The translations under genes and the position numbers were made by a program. The notes below the pieces were generated by a model. The model saw nothing but the letters and a program-made list of their open reading frames with translations. It did not search any database and was not told where the DNA came from. A stretch of 64,000 bases of DNA, taken from positions 87,407 to 151,406 of the forward strand of contig NZ_RQRS01000012.1 of assembly GCF_004335085.1 (NCBI RefSeq), given 5' to 3'. Positions 43,158 through 51,692 of the stretch are shown here, piece by piece. This DNA comes from Pedobacter nototheniae. Its GTDB lineage: Bacteria > Bacteroidota > Bacteroidia > Sphingobacteriales > Sphingobacteriaceae. Within the stretch, counting starts at the first letter, position 1. Each line of letters begins with the position of its first letter.

Positions 43158-44507
43158 TCACAACAATAATTTACTGGCCAATCCCAAAATTAATAGGAAG
43201 CCAAAAACATCGGTAAAAGTAGTAATAATTATAGATGATGCAATTGCAGGATCTATGCCTACACGTTTTAAAATTAATGGAATACCTGCCCCTGTAATAC
43301 CTGCAATAACTAAATTACCCGTCATAGCCAAGAAGATAACTAAGCCAAGCATAGGATTTCCATCAAAAAAGAAGGCGAAAATAAATACGATTAATCCGTT
43401 TGCGGCACCATTAATTAAGCCAACGGTAAACTCTTTCAACACCGTTCTATAAGCTTGTTTATCGGTTAAATCATATAAAGAAATACGCCTTACTGTAACG
43501 GCAAGCGCTTGTGTGGCAGCGTTTCCTCCCATTCCTGCAATAATTGTCATGTAGGCAGCAAGCGAAGGAATTAATTTTATAGTTGGATCGAAATAACGAA
43601 CTACAGACGAGGCTAAAAATGCAGTGCCAAGGTTTATAATTAACCAAGGCAAACGGGATTTTACTGCCTCAACCCAATTTCCACTTAATTCTTCATCCTC
43701 TGATACCCCAGAAATTTTTAAGATATCTTCGGTACTTTCTTCCTGCATTACATCAATTACATCATCAAAGGTTACTCTGCCAAGTAATTTTTGATGATCG
43801 TCTATAACAGGAATACTGGTTAAGTTGTACTGTGAAATAAGGTAAGCTACTTCTTCCTGATCGGTATTTGGATGAACATAAACGGCATCCGTTTTAACTA
43901 ATTCAGTTATTTGAGCATTATGGCGAGCTTTGATAATGTCTTTTAGTGAAACAATGCCCTTAAAAATTTCTTGATCGTCTACCACATATATGGTATAAAA
44001 TTCTTCCATTTCCTCACTCTGGCGAATAATTTCATCAATAGCATCCTTTTTCGTCAGGTTAATATTTACACAGATTAAGTCTGTGTTCATTAATCCCCCT
44101 GCCGTTTTCTCGTCGTACGTTAATAAATTACGAATATTGGATGCATCTTCCTCATTTAAATCGCCTAAAATTTCCTTTTGCTCATGATCTTCCAGTTGCG
44201 AAATAATATCGGTAGCATCATCATAATCCAGTTCTTCAACTATTTCTGTCCGTTTATCAGGATGGAGCTTAAAGAGTAGATCCTCAGGATGGGATTCTTC
44301 ATCCATTTCAGAAATAATTTCCGAAGCAATTTCTGCAGGCAGTAAATTTATAATATGCTGCTGCTCGGTTTTATCAAGTCGCTCAAATAAAATGGCTATT
44401 TCTGAAGCATGATAATCCTGTAAAACTTCTTTCAGAACTTCATCACCAGCTAAAATTGCGTTTTTAACCTTTAATACGTCGCTTTTATCTATCTCGAATG
44501 ACTGCAT
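43158..44507 (-). CDS. mgtE: Magnesium transporter MgtE
   Basis: 449 residues: N-terminal superhelical domain (about 1-130), paired CBS domains (about 135-255, MNTDLICVN and TSIPVIDDHQKLLGRVTFDDVIDVMQEE), a plug helix, then five spans with the family block AYMTIIAGMGGNAATQALAV (pore). MgtE dimers import Mg2+, gated by Mg2+ binding to the N and CBS domains. Adjacent to corA, same strand, 105 bp apart. Confidence 0.94.
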   Translation of the reverse strand: MQSFEIDKSDVLKVKNAILAGDEVLKEVLQDYHASEIAILFERLDKTEQQHIINLLPAEIASEIISEMDEESHPEDLLFKLHPDKRTEIVEELDYDDATDIISQLEDHEQKEILGDLNEEDASNIRNLLTYDEKTAGGLMNTDLICVNINLTKKDAIDEIIRQSEEMEEFYTIYVVDDQEIFKGIVSLKDIIKARHNAQITELVKTDAVYVHPNTDQEEVAYLISQYNLTSIPVIDDHQKLLGRVTFDDVIDVMQEESTEDILKISGVSEDEELSGNWVEAVKSRLPWLIINLGTAFLASSVVRYFDPTIKLIPSLAAYMTIIAGMGGNAATQALAVTVRRISLYDLTDKQAYRTVLKEFTVGLINGAANGLIVFIFAFFFDGNPMLGLVIFLAMTGNLVIAGITGAGIPLILKRVGIDPAIASSIIITTFTDVFGFLLILGLASKLLL

Positions 44508-44612
44508 CTATCTTTTGTGCTTAGTATTTTAGATTATCTTTAAATATGGAGCTTAAAATTATATTAAAATTTAAGAATAAAGGTTAACCCTGAATTATTT
44601 AATTATGTAGCG

Positions 44613-45734
44613 TTATTTAAACCAACCTTTTCTCCAAAAATATATTACTTGTAATACAGCAATTACGCCCATAATTATCCAAGTGTATAAATAACCGTGT
44701 TCCATGTAAAGTTCGGGCATATTATCTTTTAAAACTTTTCCGGTTACAGGGTCTTCCCTACTAAAATTCATTCCGTATATACCTGCAATAAAGGTTAAGG
44801 GAATAAAAATAGATGATATAATAGTTAATACCTTCATAATTTCATTCATCCGATTACTGATAATAGATAAATTCATATCAATATTGGCTGATGCAATTTC
44901 CTTTAATGATTCTATAAAATCAATAATCTGGATACAGTGATCGTAAGCATCCTTAATATAGGTTTTGGTTAAATCGGTAATTATTGGGCTATCACTCCGT
45001 AAAATATCATTTAACTTATCACGTTCGGGCCATGCAACTTTTCTAATCATAATCAATGATCGTTTAATGGCTTGTGTATCATACATAATCCGCTTGTCGG
45101 GGTTATCATACAATCTATCTTCGATTGCATCAAGTTCCTCACCCCAAAAATTAAGTAGTGTAAAGTAATTATCTACAATTACATCCATTATGGCATACAT
45201 TAAATAACTGCTGCCCCCAATCCTGATGTTGCCCTTCCCTACTTCAAGGCGCTTTCTAACAGGTTCAAAGCAATCTTCATAAGTTTCTTGAAAGGTTATT
45301 AGTACTCGCCAAGTTAAAATAAATGAAATCTGATCGTTGCAAAGGCTACTATCCTCTCCCATGTAAAGATGCCTGCTTACTGCAAAAACGTATTTATCAT
45401 TATCATATTCATCTAGTTTTGGCCTTTGATAAGAACTTGTAATGTCTTCTAAAACCAATCGACTAACATTAAGTTGCGAATAAAGAGTTTCAAACATACT
45501 CTCATTACTCAAACCTTTAACATCAATCCAATAATTAAACTCCTGATCTTCGGTCATCTTTTTAAGATCATCGAAATTTTCGATCTCCTCTTTCTTATAA
45601 CTTTTATCGTTATAAGTATGCAGTGTGATGACTGATTTTAATGCATTTTCATCAATAGCATATAACCCAGGACTAGTACCCGGAGATGGTACCTTATAAT
45701 GTTTATGACGATGACGCGGTTTGTTTTTACCCAT
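44613..45734 (-). CDS. corA: CorA-type Mg2+/Co2+ transporter
   Basis: 373 residues with a large cytoplasmic alpha/beta domain, two C-terminal spans and the signature GMNF in FIAGIYGMNFSRED. Pentameric divalent-cation channel. The stop is followed 105 bp later by mgtE, placing two different Mg2+ uptake systems side by side. Its start lies three bases after the WbqC-family gene's stop, so those two form an operon. Confidence 0.93.
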   Translation of the reverse strand: MGKNKPRHRHKHYKVPSPGTSPGLYAIDENALKSVITLHTYNDKSYKKEEIENFDDLKKMTEDQEFNYWIDVKGLSNESMFETLYSQLNVSRLVLEDITSSYQRPKLDEYDNDKYVFAVSRHLYMGEDSSLCNDQISFILTWRVLITFQETYEDCFEPVRKRLEVGKGNIRIGGSSYLMYAIMDVIVDNYFTLLNFWGEELDAIEDRLYDNPDKRIMYDTQAIKRSLIMIRKVAWPERDKLNDILRSDSPIITDLTKTYIKDAYDHCIQIIDFIESLKEIASANIDMNLSIISNRMNEIMKVLTIISSIFIPLTFIAGIYGMNFSREDPVTGKVLKDNMPELYMEHGYLYTWIIMGVIAVLQVIYFWRKGWFK

Positions 45735-45737
45735 AAT

Positions 45738-46349
45738 TTATAAATATAACCGTGCTTGCGGACCTTGATTAAATAGTAAATCAACGATACTTAAGTTTGG
45801 CATAAATTGATTTCTATCTTCAAAAACCTGATAATATGGCTTATTGTTTACCATATCGTCAGTTTTCTTTGGATTCATACTATTTCGGTAATCAAGATCT
45901 GCGCCAACATTAGCAATATATTCGTCGGTAAACTTAAAATCAGTGGTTAGTTTCAGTTTTTTACTTATCCACTCTAAAAGTTGGAAGTTATAATCGAATA
46001 AGAAATCAAACTTTTGAGTGTAAAATTTAGATAACTCATCTTCATAAAACTCAAAGTAAGCAGAGCTACGGTAACAACTTTCGAGACTTAGCCAATGCAG
46101 GCGTTGCCAATTAAAATCATAACTAATTCTAACATCTTTAACGGTTGTATGTGTTTTTGAGCCTTTTACAACAGGTACAGTAATATCTAGTTTGCCATTT
46201 GGAGAACAAATACTTGCCCTGTTACGATAGGTTTGCTTTGGTAAATGCTCGTATTGCTCAATCAAAAAATTAGGATTAAGTTTTTGCATTAAACTAAAAT
46301 AACCAACAGGTGGAATATAAAATAAAGGAAGTATAGCTGTATTCTGCAT
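45738..46349 (-). CDS. WbqC-family protein
   Basis: A 203-residue protein whose opening LPLFYIPPVGYFSLMQKL and later QTYRNRASICSPNGKLDITVPV and WQRLHWLSLESCYRSSAYFEFYEDEL are the WbqC-like pattern. WbqC proteins are linked to O-antigen or glycan synthesis, with unknown chemistry. It is divergent from the lipid-A [19 protein letters not shown] gene, which fits an envelope role, and runs into corA. Confidence 0.85.
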   Translation of the reverse strand: MQNTAILPLFYIPPVGYFSLMQKLNPNFLIEQYEHLPKQTYRNRASICSPNGKLDITVPVVKGSKTHTTVKDVRISYDFNWQRLHWLSLESCYRSSAYFEFYEDELSKFYTQKFDFLFDYNFQLLEWISKKLKLTTDFKFTDEYIANVGADLDYRNSMNPKKTDDMVNNKPYYQVFEDRNQFMPNLSIVDLLFNQGPQARLYL

Positions 46350-46388
46350 TTGAAAATTTATGTTTGTAACCCAAACGTTTTAAAAATA

Positions 46389-47261
46389 ATGATAAAAAGA
46401 GGAATTGCGCATATAGGCGTATTTTTTTTATGCCTGATCTCGCTGCTCCCTCTGCAACTGCTGTTTTTTTTTGCAAGATTACTATATTATCTTCTTTATT
46501 ACATAATAGGATATAGAAAAAAAGTTGTCAGACAGAATTTAGTAAATTCCTTTCCTGAAAAAAGCAAGGCAGAAATACTAAATATTGAGAAAAAATATTT
46601 CAAGTATTTAACCCAATTAATTTTCGAAATAATTAAAATGGCTTCTATTTCAAAAGAAGAAACATTAAAGAGGGTTAAGTTTAAGGGCTTGGATTTACTT
46701 GAAAATCATTTTAAAGCTGGCGAAAGTGTTATAGCTTGTACTGGCCATTATGGTAACTGGGAATTAGGTACACTAGCTTTAGGATTAAATATTTCTGCCA
46801 AAACAATAGTAATTTATAAGCCAATAAATAATAAAATATTTGAGCTTTGGTTTGATGGTTTACGTACAAAATATGGCAATATATTTTTAGCCATGAGGCA
46901 AACATTAAGAGGCATTGCAACTTATAGAAACGAAGCAACTTTACTTTGCCTGGCTAGCGATCAATCTCCGGTTAGGGAAGAAACGAAGTATTTTGTTAAT
47001 TTTTTAAACCAACCCACGGCAGCACTACTGGGTGTAGAAAAAATTGCAAAGCAAACCAACAGACCAATTTATTATTTTAAGGTTTCGCCTGTTAAGAGCG
47101 GATATTATGAGGTTGAGGTTTTACCAATGTGCCCTGATCCATCCAAAACAGAAGAGTTTGAAATAACGAACTTGCATTTTAAGTTTTTAGAAGATATTAT
47201 TAAAGAACAGCCCCAATATTGGCTCTGGAGCCATAAAAGGTGGAAAGTTAAACCCGAATAA
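46389..47261 (+). CDS. LpxL/HtrB-like lysophospholipid (lipid A) [15 protein letters not shown]
   Basis: I chose ATG 46389 (290 aa). The frame reaches back to a TTG at 46350, but the N-terminal span begins right after 46389. There is one N-terminal membrane anchor, then the [15 protein letters not shown] motif HYGNWELG (H...E catalytic pair) and SDQSPVREETKYFVNFLNQPTAALLG. The family transfers a secondary acyl chain to lipid A at the inner-membrane face. The [19 protein letters not shown] gene follows after six bases. Confidence 0.88.
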   Translation: MIKRGIAHIGVFFLCLISLLPLQLLFFFARLLYYLLYYIIGYRKKVVRQNLVNSFPEKSKAEILNIEKKYFKYLTQLIFEIIKMASISKEETLKRVKFKGLDLLENHFKAGESVIACTGHYGNWELGTLALGLNISAKTIVIYKPINNKIFELWFDGLRTKYGNIFLAMRQTLRGIATYRNEATLLCLASDQSPVREETKYFVNFLNQPTAALLGVEKIAKQTNRPIYYFKVSPVKSGYYEVEVLPMCPDPSKTEEFEITNLHFKFLEDIIKEQPQYWLWSHKRWKVKPE

Positions 47262-47267
47262 ATAAGA

Positions 47268-48281
47268 ATGAATCCCTCAGTAGCCGTTGTAATTTTAAAT
47301 TGGAATGGTAAAGAATTGTTAAACCAGTTTTTACCAGGAATACTCCTTTCAGATTATGATAATTTACAAGTCATTGTTGGCGATAACGCCTCAACAGATG
47401 GCTCAGTGTCCTTTTTAGAAGAAAAATTTCCGCAAGTTAAAGTCATTACAAATGATATTAATTATGGCTTTGCCGGTGGCTATAATAAGATTTTAGAACG
47501 TGTTGAAGCAGATTATTTCATCCTCTTAAACTCTGATGTTGAAGTTACCTCAAACTGGATAAAACCTGTTATTGCTTTAATGGAAAGTGATCCACTTATT
47601 GCTGCGGCTCAACCTAAAATTAAATGGCATGGAGATAAAAACCAGTTTGAATATGCTGGTGCTGCAGGTGGTTATTTGGATAAATTTAGCTTTCCTTTTT
47701 GCCGTGGACGTTTATTTAATGTTTACGAAATGGATAATGGGCAATACAACGATACTAAAGAAGTTTTTTGGGCAAGTGGTGCCGCCTTTTTCATTAAAAG
47801 CAAATGCTGGATTGAAGCTGGTGGATTGGATGCCGATCTTTTTGCCCACATGGAAGAGATTGATCTTTGCTGGCGACTTAAAAATTTGAATTACAAAATT
47901 ATGTATTCTCCCGATGCTGAAGTTTATCACATTGGTGGAGGTACTTTACAAACTGAAAATCCATTTAAAACATATCTAAATTTTAGAAACAACCTTATTA
48001 TTATGCAAAAGAATTTGCCTGCTGGCGATGCCTTTTTTCGTATAATTATTAGAATGTGGATTGATTTTATTGCTTGGTGGCATTTTTTACTTACAGGGAA
48101 ACCAAAATTTACTTTGGCGGTAAGTAAGGGGCATTGGCATTTTATAAAAGCACTAATTAAAACAGCAGCAAAAAGAACCAAGTATCAAAAGCCTTATGCA
48201 CAACATGCAGGTGTTTTTAATGGTAGCGTGGTTTGGGCTTTCTTTATTAAAAAAATTAGATTCTTTTCTAATCTTAAATAA
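47268..48281 (+). CDS. [19 protein letters not shown] family 2
   Basis: 337 residues. The GT-A fold begins VAVVILNWNGKELL, with VIVGDNASTDGS (nucleotide-binding), LLNSDVEV as the acidic metal motif, and AHMEEIDLCWRLK as the C-terminal catalytic box, closest to [24 protein letters not shown] enzymes. The last 80 residues are membrane-associated or basic. With the [15 protein letters not shown] upstream this is likely an envelope glycan gene; the sugar is unknown. Confidence 0.88.
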   Translation: MNPSVAVVILNWNGKELLNQFLPGILLSDYDNLQVIVGDNASTDGSVSFLEEKFPQVKVITNDINYGFAGGYNKILERVEADYFILLNSDVEVTSNWIKPVIALMESDPLIAAAQPKIKWHGDKNQFEYAGAAGGYLDKFSFPFCRGRLFNVYEMDNGQYNDTKEVFWASGAAFFIKSKCWIEAGGLDADLFAHMEEIDLCWRLKNLNYKIMYSPDAEVYHIGGGTLQTENPFKTYLNFRNNLIIMQKNLPAGDAFFRIIIRMWIDFIAWWHFLLTGKPKFTLAVSKGHWHFIKALIKTAAKRTKYQKPYAQHAGVFNGSVVWAFFIKKIRFFSNLK

Positions 48282-48322
48282 TTATTCCTCTAAGCTCGTT
48301 CTAACATTCTTTCTTAAAAAAT

Positions 48323-48360
48323 TATGTAAACACGATTACTTTAATCATCGTGTTTACATA
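48323..48360. terminator. Bidirectional terminator
   Basis: A 14-bp perfect stem (TATGTAAACACGAT 48323-48336 with ATCGTGTTTACATA 48347-48360) with an A-run on its left and A/T on its right, between the converging [19 protein letters not shown] and TlpA-like genes. Confidence 0.8.
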
Positions 48361-48387
48361 AAATAATAATGCCGGCGGCAGTAAAAT

Positions 48388-49107
48388 TTATTTACCAGCT
48401 AAAGCTTCATCAATAGATTTTTTAACCCAGGGAATGGTATTAACTCCTAAACCCAGAGTACTAAATTTAATATAACCACTTTTATCTATTACCACATGCG
48501 TTGGATAGCCTTTTACATCGTATTTATTGGCAATATAACGGCCACCATCAACAATATTATAGTTGAATGGGGTTGTTTTTAGAAAGCTCTTTAAATCAGA
48601 CTTTTCATCTAATGCAATGGCTAAAAAAACAACATTCTTATCTTTGTATTCATTTACAATATTATTAAGTTGAGGGATTTCTTCTTTACAGGGCGGACAA
48701 TTAATAAACCAAAAATTAAGTACAAAAACTTTCCCAGTACTATCTCTAAGGTCGTATTTGTTTCCATTCATATCGCTTAACTTCAAGCCATTAAACAACT
48801 CTCCTTCCGGAAAAGATTGACTGGCTCTTGGTTTAGGCATCCTATCAAAAAACTCAGCTTTTTGTTCGGGTGTGAACTCATAAATAACAAACTCAGGTTT
48901 ACCATTTTCTGCAAATGTACCACGGCTTTTTATACCAAAGTTGCCTGTTGAAACTAACTTTTTCCAAACAGCAAAGGGATAAACAATACCATCATCTCCC
49001 CTTACAACAGACTGTTCATTGATGGAAGTTTTTTTCTGAATAACGTCTTGAGCGTTAGCAAAAGATATACAGAATAAGAGAGCAATTAAAATTAGATTTT
49101 TAAGCAT
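48388..49107 (-). CDS. TlpA-family thioredoxin-like thiol-disulfide protein
   Basis: 239 residues, signal peptide (ends CISFANAQ), then a thioredoxin fold (about 100-235) with the redox motif CPPC (C137, C140) in NFWFINCPPCKEEIP and a cis-Pro segment VKGYPTHVVIDK. Periplasmic thiol oxidoreductase, commonly used for cytochrome or surface-protein maturation. Its start overlaps the end of aroQ by eight bases. Confidence 0.88.
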   Translation of the reverse strand: MLKNLILIALLFCISFANAQDVIQKKTSINEQSVVRGDDGIVYPFAVWKKLVSTGNFGIKSRGTFAENGKPEFVIYEFTPEQKAEFFDRMPKPRASQSFPEGELFNGLKLSDMNGNKYDLRDSTGKVFVLNFWFINCPPCKEEIPQLNNIVNEYKDKNVVFLAIALDEKSDLKSFLKTTPFNYNIVDGGRYIANKYDVKGYPTHVVIDKSGYIKFSTLGLGVNTIPWVKKSIDEALAGK

Positions 49108-49531
49108 TTTGATTATTAATTAGTAAACTTTCTATAGCCAAACGGTACCCATTTATACCAAAACCTGTTAAAACACCTTTACAGTTTTTGCCTGTTAAAG
49201 AAACGTGTCTATATTCTTCTCTCGCATAAATATTGGAGATATGAACTTCAATTACAGGAGTTTTTATTGCAGCAATGGCATCTGCAATGGCTACAGAAGT
49301 ATGTGTATAGCCACCAGCATTTAAAATTACCCCATCGTAGCTAAAACCAACTTCATGTAATTTATTAATGATTTCGCCCTCTACGTTGCTTTGAAAATAT
49401 TCGATTTCTAAAATAGAATAAACGGTTTTTAACTCTTTAACATAATCGTCAAAACCCTGGTTGCCATAAATTGAAGGCTCACGAACGCCCAAAAGATTTA
49501 AATTTGGTCCGTTTATAATTTGTATTTTCAT
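49100..49531 (-). CDS. aroQ: Type II 3-dehydroquinate dehydratase
   Basis: 143 residues. Catalyses the third step of the shikimate pathway. Family blocks are GPNLNLLGVREPSIYG with catalytic Tyr22, NAGGYTHTSVAIADAI, and EVHISNIYAREEYRHVS (His near 101). Full length. It is the first gene of a two-gene operon with the TlpA-like protein (8-bp overlap) and divergent from the recombinase gene. Confidence 0.94.
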   Translation of the reverse strand: MKIQIINGPNLNLLGVREPSIYGNQGFDDYVKELKTVYSILEIEYFQSNVEGEIINKLHEVGFSYDGVILNAGGYTHTSVAIADAIAAIKTPVIEVHISNIYAREEYRHVSLTGKNCKGVLTGFGINGYRLAIESLLINNQNA

Positions 49532-49692
49532 TGCTTGTTATTAGACTTTGGATTGCAGTAAAGTTAAAATGTTTTATCTAGATTTACAGCTTTAGATTTA
49601 CAATTGATAATGTTTTTTTGATGAATTTGTTGCGCATTAAAATGACAGAAGCAAGTGGTTTTAATCTAAAATCGAATATCTAACAATTAATT

Positions 49693-50592
49693 ATGCTGTG
49701 GCAATCTTACATTAAAGGGTTTAAAGCTTATTTAAAGCTCGAAAGATCATTATCGGCACATTCTGTTGAAGCTTATTTGAATGATATAGATAAATTATCT
49801 CAATACTATCAAAGCTTATCTAAAGAGCCGAGGTTAAATGAGGTTACCACATCAGATTTAAAACTTTTTATTAGCTGGCTAAATGAGTTAGGTATGCAGG
49901 CCAGCACGCAAGCACGCGTAATTTCTGGTTTAAAGGCTTTCTTCTCGTACCTTATGCTGGAAGATATAATTCAGAGCGATCCTATATCTTTAATTGAAGC
50001 ACCTAAAATTAGCCGGAAATTACCTGATACCCTAAATATATACGAAATTAACAGTCTTATTGATGCCATTGATGCTTCCAAGCCCGAAGGCATGCGCAAT
50101 AAAGCTATAATTGAAGTTTTGTATGGTTGTGGTTTAAGGGTTAGTGAGTTAACGGATTTAAAAATTTCTAATTTATATCCTCAAATAGAATTTATTAAAG
50201 TTATTGGTAAAGGGAATAAAGAGCGTTTGGTACCTATTGGAGGTGTTGCCTTAAAGTTGCTTGATATTTACTTAAATCAGGTTAGAGTACATGCCAATAT
50301 TAAAAAGGGGAATGAAGATTTTATCTTTCTAAATCGTTTCGGTGCCAAGCTTTCACGGATTACTATTTTTACTTTAATTAAAAGCCTGGCGGTACATACA
50401 GGAATTAAAAAAACAATTAGTCCGCATACTTTACGCCACTCCTTTGCTACACACTTAATTGAAGGCGGTGCTGATTTAAGGGCAGTACAGGAAATGTTAG
50501 GACACTCCAGCATTACCACAACTGAAATTTACACCCATATTGATCGTGATTATTTAAAGGATATAATTACTCAGTTTCACCCAAGATCCTAA
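49693..50592 (+). CDS. xerD: XerD-type tyrosine recombinase
   Basis: 299 residues. An N-terminal SAM-like core-binding domain (1-100) and catalytic domain with the full set Arg149, Lys173, His245, Arg248, His271 and the nucleophile Tyr280 (in TTEIYTHI). Length and HTLRHSFATHLIEGGADLRAVQEMLGHSSI are typical of XerC/XerD, which resolve chromosome dimers at dif. It is the plausible host factor for integration at the dif-like site of the provirus 32 kb away. XerC versus XerD is a judgement from overall similarity. Confidence 0.85.
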   Translation: MLWQSYIKGFKAYLKLERSLSAHSVEAYLNDIDKLSQYYQSLSKEPRLNEVTTSDLKLFISWLNELGMQASTQARVISGLKAFFSYLMLEDIIQSDPISLIEAPKISRKLPDTLNIYEINSLIDAIDASKPEGMRNKAIIEVLYGCGLRVSELTDLKISNLYPQIEFIKVIGKGNKERLVPIGGVALKLLDIYLNQVRVHANIKKGNEDFIFLNRFGAKLSRITIFTLIKSLAVHTGIKKTISPHTLRHSFATHLIEGGADLRAVQEMLGHSSITTTEIYTHIDRDYLKDIITQFHPRS

Positions 50593-50613
50593 TTGATTTA
50601 ACTTTTAGTTAAG

Positions 50614-50865
50614 CAACATATCCTCTGAGCATATAATTATATGCTTTTTGTGATGCAACATATGCTCTGAGCATATAATGATATGCTTTTTGTGATACAA
50701 CATATCCTCTGAGCATATAATTATATGCTTTTTGCGATACAACATATGCTCTGAGCATATAATTATATGCTTTTTGCGATACAACATATCCTCTGAGCAT
50801 ATAATGATATGCTTTTTGTGATACAACATATCCTTTGAGCATATAATTATACCCTTTTAGGTAAG
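50614..50865. repeat. 42-bp tandem repeat array with internal palindromes, six units
   Basis: Six units start at 50614, 50656, 50698, 50740, 50782 and 50824, and a fragment follows at 50866. Each holds GAGCATATAATTATATGC, whose core AGCATATAATTATATGCT is a perfect 18-bp palindrome (broken by one base in units 2 and 5), followed by TTTTTGTGATACAACATAT. Units 2 and 4 have CATATGCTCTGAGCATAT, creating a second 8-bp hairpin. 42 is a multiple of three, so spurious minus-strand frames stay open. It follows the recombinase stop by 22 bp. Confidence 0.95.
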
Positions 50866-50917
50866 CAACATTCCTTCAGGGGATGTTGGGCACTGTTAAA
50901 GAACAAAGCCAGAATAG

Positions 50918-51439
50918 TTAATTCGTTATTCTTTTATAAGTAAAGGTTTCAATTTTGGTGCTGAAATAGCTTTGAGTTCCTGTTGTACGCACAAAATTTC
51001 CATTGGATGCTATTTCCTTAATAATTTGATTTAAAACATCAGGTGCATTTACAGGATGAAAATAAATTAGCAGATTATTTTGTCTGTCGTAAACATCCAA
51101 CCTGTTGACTTTCGTTTTATTTAGTTCCAATTTATCTATTGTATCCAGGTTAATCACATTACATTCCTTATTGTTTTTCTTTACAAATAGTTTTAAAGAA
51201 TCAATATCTACTTCTATTTTGTGGTGCAGCAATTGCAAAAGTATAAAGAAGGGCCCGAGCACCAAAATGGCTACAATTATACCGGCAGCCTTAGCACTGC
51301 CAATTTTATTAACTTGATTTGCCATACCAATAATACCACCACATATAAAGTAAAATAAGGTAAATGCTATTATTAAATAAATAATTGCAAATGGTATGGC
51401 CTTTTGTTGGTTGTGCTGCTTAAACTTAAATGTTTTCAT
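50918..51439 (-). CDS. Membrane protein with two spans and a PH-like domain
   Basis: 173 residues. Two hydrophobic segments (about 17-40 and 47-70), then a beta-rich part (KIEVDIDSLKLFVKKNNKECNVINLDTIDKLELNKTKVNRLDVYD) resembling a bacterial PH domain. Function unknown. Monocistronic. Confidence 0.6.
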   Translation of the reverse strand: MKTFKFKQHNQQKAIPFAIIYLIIAFTLFYFICGGIIGMANQVNKIGSAKAAGIIVAILVLGPFFILLQLLHHKIEVDIDSLKLFVKKNNKECNVINLDTIDKLELNKTKVNRLDVYDRQNNLLIYFHPVNAPDVLNQIIKEIASNGNFVRTTGTQSYFSTKIETFTYKRITN

Positions 51440-51627
51440 TGTAATACATGCAAAAACTGAAGCAATGGTTTATTAATATTCAATTTACGGTATATTATCT
51501 TATGTATTAAAGCACGTTTAAATTCGCGAGGTTTTATTTATAATTCGCAATGGTTAAATAATTATCCGTGTGTTGTTAACCTACTGTATTTTAAAAACTT
51601 TGTTTGTTTGCAATATGGATTAAGAAA

Positions 51628-51660
51628 AAAAATAGCGCTACAAGCTGTAGCGCTATTTTT
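51628..51660 (-). terminator. Terminator of the padR operon
   Basis: A 15-bp perfect stem (51628-51642 with 51646-51660, core ATAGCGCTACA/TGTAGCGCTAT) and a 3-nt loop, A/T-flanked, just downstream of the serine hydrolase stop. Confidence 0.9.
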
Positions 51661-51692
51661 TAAATACTTTAATGAACAGCTAAAAAACTATT

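Noticed and set aside
50605..50842. Two overlapping minus-strand frames of 74 and 77 codons with 14-residue repeats
   Set aside because: They arise from the 42-bp repeat being divisible by three; two frames open at once on one strand argues against coding.
50614..50865. CRISPR array
   Set aside because: The whole 42-bp unit repeats, with no unique spacers, and no cas genes are nearby.
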